A stretch of DNA of 64,000 nucleotides from Micromonospora fulviviridis (GCF_014648395.1 NZ_BMRA01000006.1:1-64000); one strand, 5' to 3'. Shown: positions 27,261 to 36,662, counted from the stretch's first letter. Notes: generated by a model from the letters alone, not told the origin. Numbers and translations: made by a program.

Positions 27261-29945
27261 TCACTCAGCGGCCGCGACCCCGGCCAGCGTCGCCAGCTGA
27301 GCCCGCGACGTGATGCCCAGCTTGGGGAACGCCTTGTAGAGGTGGTAGCCCACGGTCCGTGGGCTGAGGAAGAGTTGGGCGGCGATGTCGCGGTTGGAGG
27401 CACCGGCGGCCGCCAGCCGCACGACCTCGCGTTCCTGCGCGGTGAGCACGCTGAGCGGGTCGCCAGCCCGGCGCGGCGCGGCCGGGACGTCCCCGGTCGC
27501 GCGCAGCTCGGTGCGGGCCCGCCGGGCCCACGACTCCGCGCCCAGCCGGTCGAAGACCTCCAGCGCGGCGCGGAGCTGCGTGCGGGCATCCGCCCGCCTC
27601 CGGGCCCGTCGCAGCCACTCGCCGTAGGCGAGCCGCGTCCTCGCCTGCTCGTACGGCTGATCGCCGCCGTCGTGGGCGCGGACGGCGGCAACGAAGTGCG
27701 CCTCGTCCTGGTCCACCAGGGCCCGGCAGCGCAGGGCGACCGCGTCCGAGGCCGGTTGACGGACATGCCGCGCCCAGGTTACGTAGCGCTCCAGCGGCTC
27801 GCTGGCCCGCTCCGGCCGGCCACTACGGACCGCCGCCTCGACGAGATCGGCGGCGGCCAGCGCCCCGAACCCGGTCGGCGGGATCCGTTCCAACTGCTCC
27901 AGAGCGGCGTCCGCGTTCCCCTGGCCGAGTTCGAGCCGGCCGAGCGCCCAGCGTCCGAGGGTCGCCGCGAGGACCAGCTTGCGGTCGTCGGCCCGCCGGA
28001 CGCCGTCCTCGGCCCTTGCGCGGCACCCCGCCACGTCCTCCTGATGAGCGAGCACCCAGGCGAGGCAGCAGGTGAGGTGGATGACCCGGTGCTCGTGACC
28101 CAGGTCGGTCGCCAGCCGCAGCCCCGCGTCGAGGGTCGCCCTCGCCTCCCCGTAACGGCCCTGTAGCCCCTGCGCGAACCCCTGGTCCTGGAGGGCGAAC
28201 GCCAGCCAGCCGATCATCCCGCTCCTGCGGCAGTCCGCCACGACCCGCCCGGTGAGTTCCTCGCAGAGGGCCGCGCGGCCCGTCACGAGGGCGGCGCCGG
28301 CGGTGAAGGTCAGCCCCGGAACGCCCAGCCCGGCGAGCCCGGACGGGTCCAGCGCGCCGCCGGTGAGCGGCAACCCACCCGCGAGGTCACCGGCCAGCAG
28401 CCGGGCCAGCCCGACCGCCTGGCCGACCAGAGGCGAACCGGTCGCCGGCAGCTCGTGGAGCGCCGTCGCCGCCCGTCCGGCCAGCGGCGCGTCGCCGGCG
28501 AACCAGGCGCAACGGACCGCCTCCACCAGCAGCCAGGTCGCCTGCTCGGGGTCGCGTGCCGCCACCCGGAGCGCGGCGTCGAGGATGATCCGGCCGGCGG
28601 CCAGCGGGGTGCCCAGCTCGACCTCGCGGTGGGCGCGGACCTGGGTCAACGCCACGATCATTGCCGGTTCGTCCACATCGGGCGTGGCGCTTGCGGCGAG
28701 CGCGGCGGCCCGGTCGGTCAGACCGGCGTCGCTCGCCGCCAGCGCCGCGGCGGCCAGCCGGGCGGATCGGCGTACCGGATCGACGGTGAGCTCGGCGGCC
28801 CGCTGGTAGGCGGCCGCCACCGCGGCGTGGCCGCCTCGGGTACGGGCCCGGCCCGCCGCCTCCTCCAGCTGCCGCGCGACGCCCTCATCGGGACCGAGCG
28901 CGGCGGCGGCCAAGTGCCAGATTCGCCGGTCGGGGGCGTCGGGCGAGGTCGAGCTGCCCAGCGCGTCGGCGAGCGCCCGGTGTACGGCGAGGCGTCGGCT
29001 CACGGATGCGCTCTGGTACGCGGCCGCCCGGATGAGGGGGTGACGGAAACCGACGGCCGTCCCGTTGATCCCGATCAGCCGGCTCCGCTCGGCGGCTTCC
29101 AGACCGTCGAGCGGAGCGCCGGCGGCGACCAGCGTCGCGAGTTCGCCGGAGCCTTCCGCCGCCGCGACCAGGAGCGCGGTGCGCGCGGCCTCGGGCAGCG
29201 CGGCCATCTGCGCGAGGAATGCCTCCTGGATCCGCTCCGCCACCGGCATCGCCCCCACCGGCGACAACCGCCCAGTCCGCTGTTCGGGAGTCAGCGCGGC
29301 CGGCAGCTCGATGAGCGCCAGCGGGTTGCCGGCCGACTCTTGGACGAGGCGCTCCCGAACCTGCGGCGGAAGATCGGCGGGGAGCAGGGCGGCGGCCGCC
29401 GTGTCGTCGAGCCCGGCGAGACGGTGTTCGGGAAGGCCGGTGACCGGGAGGTCCGGACGGGCGGCGAAGATCATGGCGACGCCCTCGGCCCCGAGCCGGC
29501 GCGCCGCGAACACCAGGGCGTCGACGGACGCCTCGTCGCACCATTGCACGTCGTCCACGAGGCAGAGCAGCCCGCCGTCCCCGGCCAGCTCGGACAGGAG
29601 GCTGAGGGTGGCCAGGCCCACCAGGAACCGGCTCTCCGGTGGCGCGTCGCGCAGCCCCAAGGCGGCGCCGAGCGCCCTCACCTGCGCGTCGGGCAGCGCG
29701 TGGATCCGGTCGAGCCCGGTCCGCAGGAGCAGGTGCAGTGCGGCGAACGGCAACGCCGCCTCGGACTCGATGCCGACACCGCGCACCACCCGCATGCCGG
29801 TCGCCCGCAGCGCGGCGTACTCCAGCAGCACCGACTTGCCGATCCCCGCCGGACCCCGGAGAACCAGGGCGCCGCTGCGACCTTCCCGGGCACCGTCCAC
29901 CAGCCGGTCGATCTCCGCCTGTTCCTCGACCCGCCCGTGCAGCAC
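27261..29945 (-). CDS. LAL-type LuxR-family transcriptional regulator
   Basis: 894 residues if GTG 29943-29945 is used; a TTG at 29952-29954 is possible. N-terminal AAA/STAND NTPase: GPAGIGKSVLLEYAA (Walker A), GGLLCLVDDVQWCDEASVDA (Walker B), then LPEHRLAGLDDTAAAALLPA. A long TPR-like sensor middle follows, and a C-terminal LuxR helix-turn-helix, LTAQEREVVRLAAAGASNRD and RTVGYHLYKAFPKLGITSRA. LAL proteins are ATP-dependent activators. It is divergent from a membrane-protein gene (30043-30456), a candidate target. The 299 bp before 27261 hold no recognised gene. Confidence 0.92.
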   Translation of the reverse strand: MLHGRVEEQAEIDRLVDGAREGRSGALVLRGPAGIGKSVLLEYAALRATGMRVVRGVGIESEAALPFAALHLLLRTGLDRIHALPDAQVRALGAALGLRDAPPESRFLVGLATLSLLSELAGDGGLLCLVDDVQWCDEASVDALVFAARRLGAEGVAMIFAARPDLPVTGLPEHRLAGLDDTAAAALLPADLPPQVRERLVQESAGNPLALIELPAALTPEQRTGRLSPVGAMPVAERIQEAFLAQMAALPEAARTALLVAAAEGSGELATLVAAGAPLDGLEAAERSRLIGINGTAVGFRHPLIRAAAYQSASVSRRLAVHRALADALGSSTSPDAPDRRIWHLAAAALGPDEGVARQLEEAAGRARTRGGHAAVAAAYQRAAELTVDPVRRSARLAAAALAASDAGLTDRAAALAASATPDVDEPAMIVALTQVRAHREVELGTPLAAGRIILDAALRVAARDPEQATWLLVEAVRCAWFAGDAPLAGRAATALHELPATGSPLVGQAVGLARLLAGDLAGGLPLTGGALDPSGLAGLGVPGLTFTAGAALVTGRAALCEELTGRVVADCRRSGMIGWLAFALQDQGFAQGLQGRYGEARATLDAGLRLATDLGHEHRVIHLTCCLAWVLAHQEDVAGCRARAEDGVRRADDRKLVLAATLGRWALGRLELGQGNADAALEQLERIPPTGFGALAAADLVEAAVRSGRPERASEPLERYVTWARHVRQPASDAVALRCRALVDQDEAHFVAAVRAHDGGDQPYEQARTRLAYGEWLRRARRRADARTQLRAALEVFDRLGAESWARRARTELRATGDVPAAPRRAGDPLSVLTAQEREVVRLAAAGASNRDIAAQLFLSPRTVGYHLYKAFPKLGITSRAQLATLAGVAAAE

Positions 29946-30042
29946 GACTGGCAACCTACCGTCACGATGACGGATTCGGCATGGCCGCCAGCTCCGTAGC
30001 TTCGTGATCAGACGCACGTCAGCACCACGAAGGGACTTCGAG

Positions 30043-30456
30043 ATGGCCACCATCGCCAGCACCGTCCGGACCGCCGACGACGCCAAGCTGCTCCGCTTCG
30101 CCCTCAAGCAGGACGCGATCGGCTCAGGCGCCAACGGCGTCGTCTACCTCGCCGCCGCGGCGATCTTCGGCCGGCTGTTCGGCCTTCCCGCCGGTCTTCT
30201 CTACCCCGTAGGCGCCTTCCTGGTCGCCTTCGCGGCCGCCCTGCTCTTCCTCGCGTCGAGGCCGACGGTGAGCCGACCCGCCGTGGGAGTCGTGATCGCC
30301 GTCAACATCGCCTGGGTCGCCGCGAGCGTCGAGCTGCTCGTCGCCGGCTGGTTCCCGTTGACCACCCTCGGCGTCGCGCTCGTGATCGCACAGGCGGTGG
30401 TGGTCGCCGGATTCGCCGCCCTCCAGATCACCGGCCTGCGCCGGACCGCTCTCTGA
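30043..30456 (+). CDS. Small integral membrane protein
   Basis: 137 residues with four hydrophobic helices: GVVYLAAAAIFGRLFGLPAG, VGAFLVAFAAALLFLAS, AVGVVIAVNIAWVAASVELL, LGVALVIAQAVVVAGFAALQ. ATG 30043 follows AAGGGA by six bases. It is divergent from the LAL regulator with about 100 bp between starts and has its own strong terminator (30464-30510). No family function is known to me; regulation by the LAL protein is a guess. Confidence 0.8.
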   Translation: MATIASTVRTADDAKLLRFALKQDAIGSGANGVVYLAAAAIFGRLFGLPAGLLYPVGAFLVAFAAALLFLASRPTVSRPAVGVVIAVNIAWVAASVELLVAGWFPLTTLGVALVIAQAVVVAGFAALQITGLRRTAL

Positions 30457-30463
30457 TCCGTGC

Positions 30464-30510
30464 GGATCCCCGGGTGCCCCTTCCGGACCGGAGCGGACAC
30501 CCGGGGATCC
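30464..30510 (+). terminator. Intrinsic-type hairpin after the membrane-protein gene
   Basis: Perfect 13-bp stem GGATCCCCGGGTG / CACCCGGGGATCC with a 21-base loop, starting 8 bp after the stop at 30456. Confidence 0.85.
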
Positions 30511-30557
30511 AGCTCGCCGGCCGATCCGGTCAGCGCACCGTTCAGTGACCTGATGAG

Positions 30558-31256
30558 GTGCGCGGCGGGGACTGGGCCGCCAACGTCCGTCCAGAGCGGT
30601 GGGCTGAGTTCAACCGCCTGCTGCACCTGGCCGGACAGGTGAACGACCTTGCAACGCGGCTCGCACCCGAGGACCCCACGCCATGGGCGAGCCGGCTGGA
30701 CCTCATGATCGACCAGAGCGCGCCACGGGATGACGTCGAGGAGACGTGGCGTGAACTTACCCGGCGGGACCCCTGGCATCGGGAGGGGCACACACTCAAG
30801 CTGACCTACCACTGCAGGAAATGGAGCGGCTCGCACGAGGCCATGTTCGGCTTCGCCCGGTCGGTCGCCGCCGCAGCGCCTGCGGGCTCGCCGCTGCAGG
30901 TGCTGCCGGTGCGGGCCGCCGCCGAGTGGGCGCTGTGGGAGCAGGAACGGGAAGCCCCAGGCAGCACGGCCGACCACATCGGCCAGCGGTGGCGGCAGGA
31001 TCCGGTCATGCAGTCCGATCTCGACAACGCGCTGTCCCGGTGGTTCCACCAGCCGGCCACCCGCCACGCCGACTGGCTCAACGACGTGAACTTCCTGGCG
31101 TACGGGCTGGCGCGCACTGGCCGCGACGCCGACGCCGCGCCGGTCTTCGCGTCGATCGGCCGGTACGTGACCAGCGTTCCGTGGTCCTGGTGGGGCGGCG
31201 CGCGCGGCGATGCAGCCTTCATCCGAGCCTGCCGCCGCGCCCGCCGCGCTGCCTGA
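30558..31256 (+). CDS. Hypothetical helical protein, possibly 5'-truncated
   Basis: 232 residues of TPR-like helices (AEFNRLLHLAGQVNDLATRL, AEDPTPWAS-type loops, RKWSGSHEAMFGFARSVAAA, LNDVNFLAYGLARTGRDADA). The GTG at 30558 has no good ribosome site, the N-terminus (RGGDWAANVRPERWAEF) looks like the middle of a repeat, and the start lies only 48 bp after a terminator, so the true 5' end may have been lost. No family function recognised. Confidence 0.55.
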   Translation: MRGGDWAANVRPERWAEFNRLLHLAGQVNDLATRLAPEDPTPWASRLDLMIDQSAPRDDVEETWRELTRRDPWHREGHTLKLTYHCRKWSGSHEAMFGFARSVAAAAPAGSPLQVLPVRAAAEWALWEQEREAPGSTADHIGQRWRQDPVMQSDLDNALSRWFHQPATRHADWLNDVNFLAYGLARTGRDADAAPVFASIGRYVTSVPWSWWGGARGDAAFIRACRRARRAA

Positions 31257-31442
31257 CCACCCACTGAACTCGACGCCCGTGCCCGTCGCGTGCCCGATGT
31301 AGCGGTCAACAAGGGCCACCCGTGGCACGTAAACGAGCCTCAACCTGAGCGGCCCAGACTCCTCGCCCAACTGGCGGGGCTGCCCAAGCCGTCAAGCAAC
31401 GCACTTCCCAAGCTGACCGTGCGACTTGCCACCGATCATCCT

Positions 31443-33887
31443 TCAGCGAGCTGGTTGGGCCAGGGGAGCTCGACGTTTCATCTCGATCGCGATGAACCCG
31501 ACGCAGACTGCGGCCAGCACGGCGAGCGCGCTGAGCGCGGGTAGGTGGACGGTGGCGGGTGCCAGCGCCGTGATCACCAGGGTTTGGGTGATCCGTTGCG
31601 GGTGGACACGGCGAGTTAGCCGCCAGCGGATTGCGTGGTCCGCGAGCAGGTAGATGATCACGCCGCCGAAGAGGGCGAGGTGCGGGAGCAGGTAGAGCGG
31701 GACGCCGAGTTCGAAGAGGCCGCGGCTGCCCAGCACGGCCATCGTCTTGCCGAGCCCGAGAGAGACGAACACGATGCCGGCGATCATCGGCAGGTGCAGC
31801 AGCGCGTAGGCGTCCTGAGCGAGCGCCGAACGCTGCTCTCTGGGGCTTGCGGCCAGAGCCCGCTTTCCATGGATGGCTGTCGTGCTGAAGTAGATCCACC
31901 AGAGTGCAGCGAGCAGGGCCGTGCCGACTGCCGCGGCGACGAGGATGCGTGCGGAGATGGGCGTGTAGACCACGGCGGTGCCCATCGAGATGACCGCTTG
32001 ACCGAGCGCGATGATGATGATGAGGCTGTATCGGTCGGCCCAATGTTCGGCGGACCAGGTCCACGAGTGGCGGGCTCCGGCGAGCCGGTTGCCGACCAGG
32101 TCCACGGCGATGGCGGCGATCCAGACCTCGGCGCGCGCGGGAGTCAGCAGCCGAATATCGCCGATAGGCTGGGGCATCAACGCGGCGGCGAACAGGATGG
32201 CGAGCGCCAGCAGGGTCGGCACGGCGCTGCGTATCACGGCGGCCCGCTGCGTCGGGTCTCGCCCGACGGTGAGCCAGAACGCGGCAAGGAACAGCAGCCG
32301 GATCAGCGCGTAGCAGGTCACGAAGACCACCGGCCCGGGCAGACCAGCACCGTCTGCGTTGAACGCTTCCGGGCTGGCCAGGGTGATCAACGCGGTGAGC
32401 GCGACGACGAGCAGCACCACCAGGCGCACCACCGGGTGCTCCGAGCGGACTGCGATGCCGAGCCAGGTGTAGGCGCACCAGGCCACCCAGAGAACGCTGA
32501 GCACCAGCAGCCCGCGCACCACGCCGCGCCAGGTCGGGTCGTCGGCCATCAGGGCGGCGACCTGCAGGAACGCGTACACGTAGACCAGGTCGAAGAAGAG
32601 CTCCTTCGGCGTCACGCCGGCCTGCTTCATGAGGGGTTGTATTTCCGCGTGCAGCCGGCGGTGGCGGCGCCGGAAGACCGTGGCGTCGGCCAACGCCATG
32701 GCAGCCACCGCCGCCGTCAACAGCGCCAGTTGGGCCAGCACCGGCACCTGAGGAGCGACCGCCGCCAGGGATCCGACCAGGAGGATTCCGAGGATGGGTG
32801 ACCGACCGAGCAGCCGCAGCGTGCGCACCTCGAACAGGATCAGACCGACCAGGTAGAGGATCACGCCGCCGTAGAGCACCAGCAGCCGCATCTCGACCGA
32901 CGTTTCCGACGGCACGCGCAACTCGGACAGGGTGTGGTGGATGCCGAGAGCGACAAAGATGAGCCCGGCGATCATCGGCAGGTGCAGGAAGCTGTATGCG
33001 TCGCGCCCAAGGAGAGCTCGTCGGGCCTCCGATACCCGTTCCAGCGCCAACTCCGCGGCGAACCGGGCCACGTCGAAGTAGGTCCACCACAGCAGCCCAG
33101 CAAGCACGACACCGAGCAGCACGCCGGCCAGCACCTCCAGGGTGAGTGGATGCGCCACGGCGACACCCTGACCCAGCCCGACCGAGACGATGGCCTCGCC
33201 AACACCGATCAGGATGATCAAGCTGTGCCGTTCCGCCCAGTACCGGATGGATCTGATCTGCCAGGTCCCGGCACCCAGCAGGAAAGTACCGCCGAACCCG
33301 GCGACGATCGCGCAAGCGACCAGGGCGAACCGGATCCATTCGCGGGCCACCACATCCCCGACGAACGCCTGCTCACTGTGCTCAAACGGCGGCACGAGTG
33401 CGGAGGCCAGCAACGCCAGCTCACCGGCCACGATCAACGGCGCGCCTTTCCGCAGCCGCTGGCGGGTACCCGGTTGCGCCACGCCGGCGGCGGTGGCGAA
33501 CACGAGGGCGCCACTGCGCGCGAGGATGTAGCACAGCGCGAACACGACCGGCCCGGAGAGCCCACCGGGACGGTCGATGAAGGCCTCCCGGGCCGTCAAA
33601 CCCATCACGAACAGCGTCGCGCTGAGCCCGAACATGAACACCGGCATGATGCCCCGGTCCAGCCGGACGATGTTGCCGAGCCATGCGTACGGCGCCCAAC
33701 ATCCCCACAACAGCACAAGCAGCAGCAGACCACGAGGCAAGCCGGCCGGATTGAGCTGCTCGGCGGTCACACCCGTGACGTTCAGAAACGCGAACACGAA
33801 AATCAGGTCCAGGAACAACTCCAGCCGAGTAACGCTGCCCTCTCCCTGAGCCAGCTGAAGGCGACCGAATTTCCGCACGGACCTCAC
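31443..33887 (-). CDS. Tandem LtrA (low temperature requirement A) membrane protein
   Basis: 814 residues, about twice the length of a normal LtrA protein. Both halves carry the family start: VTRLELFLDLIFVFAFLNVT (about 18-37) and VTPKELFFDLVYVYAFLQVA (about 415-434), each followed by WxxYxWLG (APYAWLGN; CAYTWLGI) and by HSLIILIGVGEAIVSVGLGQ or YSLIIIIALGQAVISMGTAV. In total about 20-24 transmembrane helices. The substrate of LtrA proteins is not established. Start is GTG 33885-33887. Single-domain LtrA proteins are the rule, so this is a duplication-fusion. Confidence 0.9.
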   Translation of the reverse strand: MRSVRKFGRLQLAQGEGSVTRLELFLDLIFVFAFLNVTGVTAEQLNPAGLPRGLLLLVLLWGCWAPYAWLGNIVRLDRGIMPVFMFGLSATLFVMGLTAREAFIDRPGGLSGPVVFALCYILARSGALVFATAAGVAQPGTRQRLRKGAPLIVAGELALLASALVPPFEHSEQAFVGDVVAREWIRFALVACAIVAGFGGTFLLGAGTWQIRSIRYWAERHSLIILIGVGEAIVSVGLGQGVAVAHPLTLEVLAGVLLGVVLAGLLWWTYFDVARFAAELALERVSEARRALLGRDAYSFLHLPMIAGLIFVALGIHHTLSELRVPSETSVEMRLLVLYGGVILYLVGLILFEVRTLRLLGRSPILGILLVGSLAAVAPQVPVLAQLALLTAAVAAMALADATVFRRRHRRLHAEIQPLMKQAGVTPKELFFDLVYVYAFLQVAALMADDPTWRGVVRGLLVLSVLWVAWCAYTWLGIAVRSEHPVVRLVVLLVVALTALITLASPEAFNADGAGLPGPVVFVTCYALIRLLFLAAFWLTVGRDPTQRAAVIRSAVPTLLALAILFAAALMPQPIGDIRLLTPARAEVWIAAIAVDLVGNRLAGARHSWTWSAEHWADRYSLIIIIALGQAVISMGTAVVYTPISARILVAAAVGTALLAALWWIYFSTTAIHGKRALAASPREQRSALAQDAYALLHLPMIAGIVFVSLGLGKTMAVLGSRGLFELGVPLYLLPHLALFGGVIIYLLADHAIRWRLTRRVHPQRITQTLVITALAPATVHLPALSALAVLAAVCVGFIAIEMKRRAPLAQPAR

Positions 33888-34014
33888 TCTGCCAACCGGC
33901 CGACTCCGCGACAGTTGATCGCCTCAACGGGGCGGAAGTTGGGGCGGTGGCCCACGCACGCGTGCAGTACCTGCTCAGCTCCGGCAGCGCGTCATGAAGG
34001 GGTGATCGCGGGCG

Positions 34015-34623
34015 TCAGCGCAAGGCAATCTCGCCTGCGTGGACGGCGCGCATGGCGCGCTCGACAGTCTCCTGATTTTCGCCGACCGGAGCCACGTAGT
34101 CGATGACGTGGCGCGCGGCGTCCTCCCCGAGCATTCGGGTGATCACCCACGCGGCGAGATACTGGGACGCCAGGCAACCTCCCGCCGTAGCTATGTTCCC
34201 CTCGGCGTGGAACGGCGCGTCCAGCACGGTGACGTCACAGGCTTCGACAAAAGGTCGACTCTTCATGTCCGTGCACGCCGGCATGCCATCCAACAGCCCG
34301 AGCCGGGCGAGCACCAGCGCGCCCGAGCACTGCGCACCGATCAGCTGTCGCGAAGGGTCGAGCAGCAGCCTGGAGATCAGCCGGTCGTCGGCGACCACGT
34401 CGCGCGCCTTCACTCCGCTACCGATCAGCACGACGTCGGCTTGGGTCACGAACTCGATCGGGCGCTGCCCGGTCACTTCGACCCCGTTCATCGACGTGAC
34501 CACAGGCGTCGGCGTCGTAATGAAGGCTTCCAAGCCGTCCTTACGGCACCGGTTGATCAGCGCGGAAGCGATGAAGCTGTCGAGCTCGTTGAAGCCGTCG
34601 AAGGTGACCACGGCTACCTGCAT
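34015..34623 (-). CDS. DJ-1/PfpI-family protein
   Basis: 202 residues: MQVAVVTFDGFNELDSFIAS, PIEFVTQADVVLIGSGVKAR, and the nucleophile elbow LIGAQCSGALVLARLGLLDG with Cys at about residue 100. The Glu of the DGFNELD motif is in the usual place. Members are chaperones, glyoxalases or regulators; the single domain lacking an AraC part suggests an enzyme or stress protein. ATG 34621-34623, AAGGAG six bases upstream. Confidence 0.9.
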   Translation of the reverse strand: MQVAVVTFDGFNELDSFIASALINRCRKDGLEAFITTPTPVVTSMNGVEVTGQRPIEFVTQADVVLIGSGVKARDVVADDRLISRLLLDPSRQLIGAQCSGALVLARLGLLDGMPACTDMKSRPFVEACDVTVLDAPFHAEGNIATAGGCLASQYLAAWVITRMLGEDAARHVIDYVAPVGENQETVERAMRAVHAGEIALR

Positions 34624-34860
34624 CACGACTCCTTCAAGGCTGGCATCAGGCCCACACTCTCCCTGGCGCACCGTTCCAGGGCGAGAGCCAATCAGCGGCT
34701 GGTGGCATGCCTACCGGCACCGCCCCTTTCGAGCTCCGGGCCTGATTACCGTACGAACTGTCCCGGGCCGTCAGCGGATTCCGGCGGGCACTGCCGGTAG
34801 TCAGCCAGTTGACAGCAACGAGGTCGGTTCATCGGCGAGGGGGTGGCTGCCAGGCCTGAG

Positions 34861-35022
34861 CTAGGGTGTCGACCGTTGATCAAGGCTTGAGTTGGCGCAT
34901 AGGCATCTGCGGCTTCTCGCCTTGTTGACCTTGGCGATGGCCTCGCGCAGCTCTTTCTCGGTCATCTTGGCGTTGCCCTTGATGCCCATAGCGTGGGCTT
35001 CCTGACGCAGGTCTTCCACCGA
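34861..35022 (-). pseudogene. C-terminal remnant with a Rho-N/SAP-like motif
   Basis: The reading frame SVEDLRQEAHAMGIKGNAKM then TEKELREAIAKVNK matches the short helix-extended-helix motif of actinobacterial Rho-N/SAP-like proteins (L..A...GI.G..KM.K.EL..AI). There is no usual start and no upstream part; its 5' side ends about 40 bp from an IS-type terminal repeat (35062-35085), which probably truncated it. The C-terminal residues after KVNK look frameshifted. Confidence 0.5.
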
Positions 35023-35061
35023 CCTACACCCGCCCGCACGGGTCCGTCACCTGTTCGCCGC

Positions 35062-35085
35062 CTAGGGCATGTCCTGCCGATCTTG
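35062..35085. repeat. Extra copy of the IS5-type terminal repeat
   Basis: Starts CTAGGGCATGTCCTGCC; 23 of 24 bases match, in inverted orientation, the right end of the IS element at 36550-36573. The two enclose 1.5 kb including the DinB gene and the transposase. Confidence 0.8.
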
Positions 35086-35125
35086 ATGGGGCGAGACGGA
35101 TCCTCGGAGGTATTAAGGTGTCGAT

Positions 35126-35638
35126 GTGACGACTGCCCGGCCGCTCGACAGCGAGGAACTCGCGAGCACAGCTCCGGAGCGCGAGGTTCTGGAAGCCTTT
35201 GTCGACGCGTACCGCGATGAAATCATCGGTAAGCTCCGGGGGCTGTCCGAGGATGACGCCCGCCGGAGCCTGGTGCCCTCGCTCACTACGCTCATCGGTC
35301 TCGTCAAACACGCCGCCGCTGTTGAGCGGAACTGGTTCCAGCACTGTCTGGACCAGCAGCCTCGTGAACAGATCACTGGCAACTCGTTCGGTGACCACGC
35401 CAGTTGGCAGGTCGACTCGAACGAGACCATCGGAGATGTCATTGCGGAGTACGCCACGGTCTGTGATCGATCGAGGCAGATCGCGGGCGGCTTCGCCCTC
35501 GACGACACTGTGCCTCATCCCCGCCTGGGCAGGGTGTCACTGCGCTACATCTACGTGCACATGATTCGTGAGTTGGCACGGCACTGCGGCCATGCAGACA
35601 TCCTCCGGGAGCAGATCGACGGCATGGCCGGCGACTAA
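35126..35638 (+). CDS. DinB-superfamily (DUF664-like) protein
   Basis: 170 residues in a four-helix bundle: EREVLEAFVDAYRDEIIGKL, SLVPSLTTLIGLVKHAAAVE with the first His, ERNWFQHCL, and YVHMIRELARHCGHADILRE with the last two His of a metal site. Members are probable thiol- (mycothiol-) dependent transferases. Start GTG 35126 with AAGG nearby. The stop at 35638 coincides with the left end of the IS (TA of the target site), so the C-terminus may have been cut or fixed by the insertion, although its length is normal. Confidence 0.85.
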   Translation: MTTARPLDSEELASTAPEREVLEAFVDAYRDEIIGKLRGLSEDDARRSLVPSLTTLIGLVKHAAAVERNWFQHCLDQQPREQITGNSFGDHASWQVDSNETIGDVIAEYATVCDRSRQIAGGFALDDTVPHPRLGRVSLRYIYVHMIRELARHCGHADILREQIDGMAGD

Positions 35639-36573
35639 GGTGCATTTCTGGTGATCATCGAAGCCAGATGATGGCGGCTATGAGGACGAGGCTGGCGCGG
35701 TAGAGGGATGCGCGTTTGGCGTAGCGGGTAGCCAGGTCACGCCACTGTTTGAGTCGGTTGAAGCAGCGTTCCACGAAGTTGCGCTTGCGGTAGACCTGCT
35801 TGTCGAATGCCGGTGGCCTGCCGCCGGCGCTGCCCTTGGCGGCCCGGCGGTCGACCTGGTCCGAGCGTTCCGGGATGAGTTGTCGGATCCCTCGCTGCCG
35901 CAACGCACGTCTGGTGGAGTCGTGGGCGTAGCCCTTGTCCGCGATCAGTACGTCGGGGCGTTTGCGGGGCCGTCCGGGGCCGGGTTGGTTGATGCGGATC
36001 GCGTCCAGTAGCGCCAATGGTTGAGGGTTGTCGCCGGCCTGGCCTGGGGTGAGCAGGATCGACAACGGTCGCCCACGTCCGTCGACGGCGAGGTGGATCT
36101 TCGTGCTCAGTCCGCCTCGGGAGCGGCCGATGGCCTCGCTATCTTGCGCACCAGGCGTCGCTGGACTTGTCGGGGAGCCCCTTATTGCGGGCGCCAGCGG
36201 CATGCTGGTGCGCCCGCACGGTCGATGAGTCGATGCTGATCGTCCACTGCACCGGTGTGCCATCGTCGTGGACCTGCGCCGCCGCGAGGATCCGATCCCA
36301 AGTGCCGTCGGCGGTCCAGCGGCGCAGGCGTTCGTGGCAGGTCTTCCACGGCCCGAAGCGTTCCGGGAGGTCACGCCACGGCGCACCCGTGCGCAGCTTC
36401 CACAGAATCCCGTTGATGACCTGGCGGTGATCCCGCCACCGCCCCCGCGCACCGCCCGGCTCGGGAAGTAGCGGCGCGATCACCGCCCACGCCTCATCGG
36501 TCAGTTCACCACGACGCACCACCGGCACATCGTCAACGATCAACCACTACAAGATCGGCAGGACACGCCCTAG
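35637..36573 (-). mobile_element. IS5-family insertion sequence (IS427-like), about 0.94 kb
   Basis: One end reads AGGTGCATTTCTGGTGATC (from 35640), the other, reversed, AGGGCGTGTCCTGCCGATC-like with CTAG at its edge; they are imperfect inverted repeats. TA is present at both edges and may be the target duplication. The element encodes one transposase in two overlapping frames. The right end is nearly identical to the extra repeat at 35062-35085. Confidence 0.8.
35655..36543 (-). CDS. IS5-family transposase, expressed by programmed frameshift
   Basis: Frame A (from about 36543, stop near 36139) contains GELTDEAWAVIAPLLPEPGG, GILWKLRTGAPWRDLPERFG, PWKTCHERLRRWTADGTWD and the first DDE Asp in WTISIDSSTVRAHQ. 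Frame B gives SEAIGRSRGGLSTKIHLAVD, DVLIADKGYAHDSTRRALRQ (second Asp) and YRKRNFVERCFNRLKQWRDL (Glu). The change of frame at about 36140-36175 fits the -1 frameshift used by this subgroup rather than decay. Start is TTG 36541-36543 or a nearby GTG. Both halves look intact, so the element could be active. Confidence 0.9.
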
Positions 36574-36616
36574 ACGATCTTTGCGGCTCAGGCTACAGAT
36601 TTTCGTGGTTGTGTCG

Positions 36617-36662
36617 GGTCTCAGGACGTCCGTGACAGATCGGTCTCGGGACGTGCGTGATA
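36617..36662. repeat. Tandem imperfect 21-bp repeat, possible IS end remnant
   Basis: Two copies of GGTCTC(A/G)GGACGT(C/G)CGTGA(C/T)A, 18 of 21 identical, at 36617-36637 and 36642-36662. This style of end is seen in actinobacterial IS481-like elements, but no transposase is left beside it. The remaining 190 bp to 36853 hold only the promoter/leader of the LPXTG gene. Confidence 0.4.

Noticed and set aside
35655..36543. Calling the IS5 transposase a pseudogene because of its frame change
   Set aside because: The subgroup normally uses a programmed frameshift in this region and both halves keep their DDE residues.
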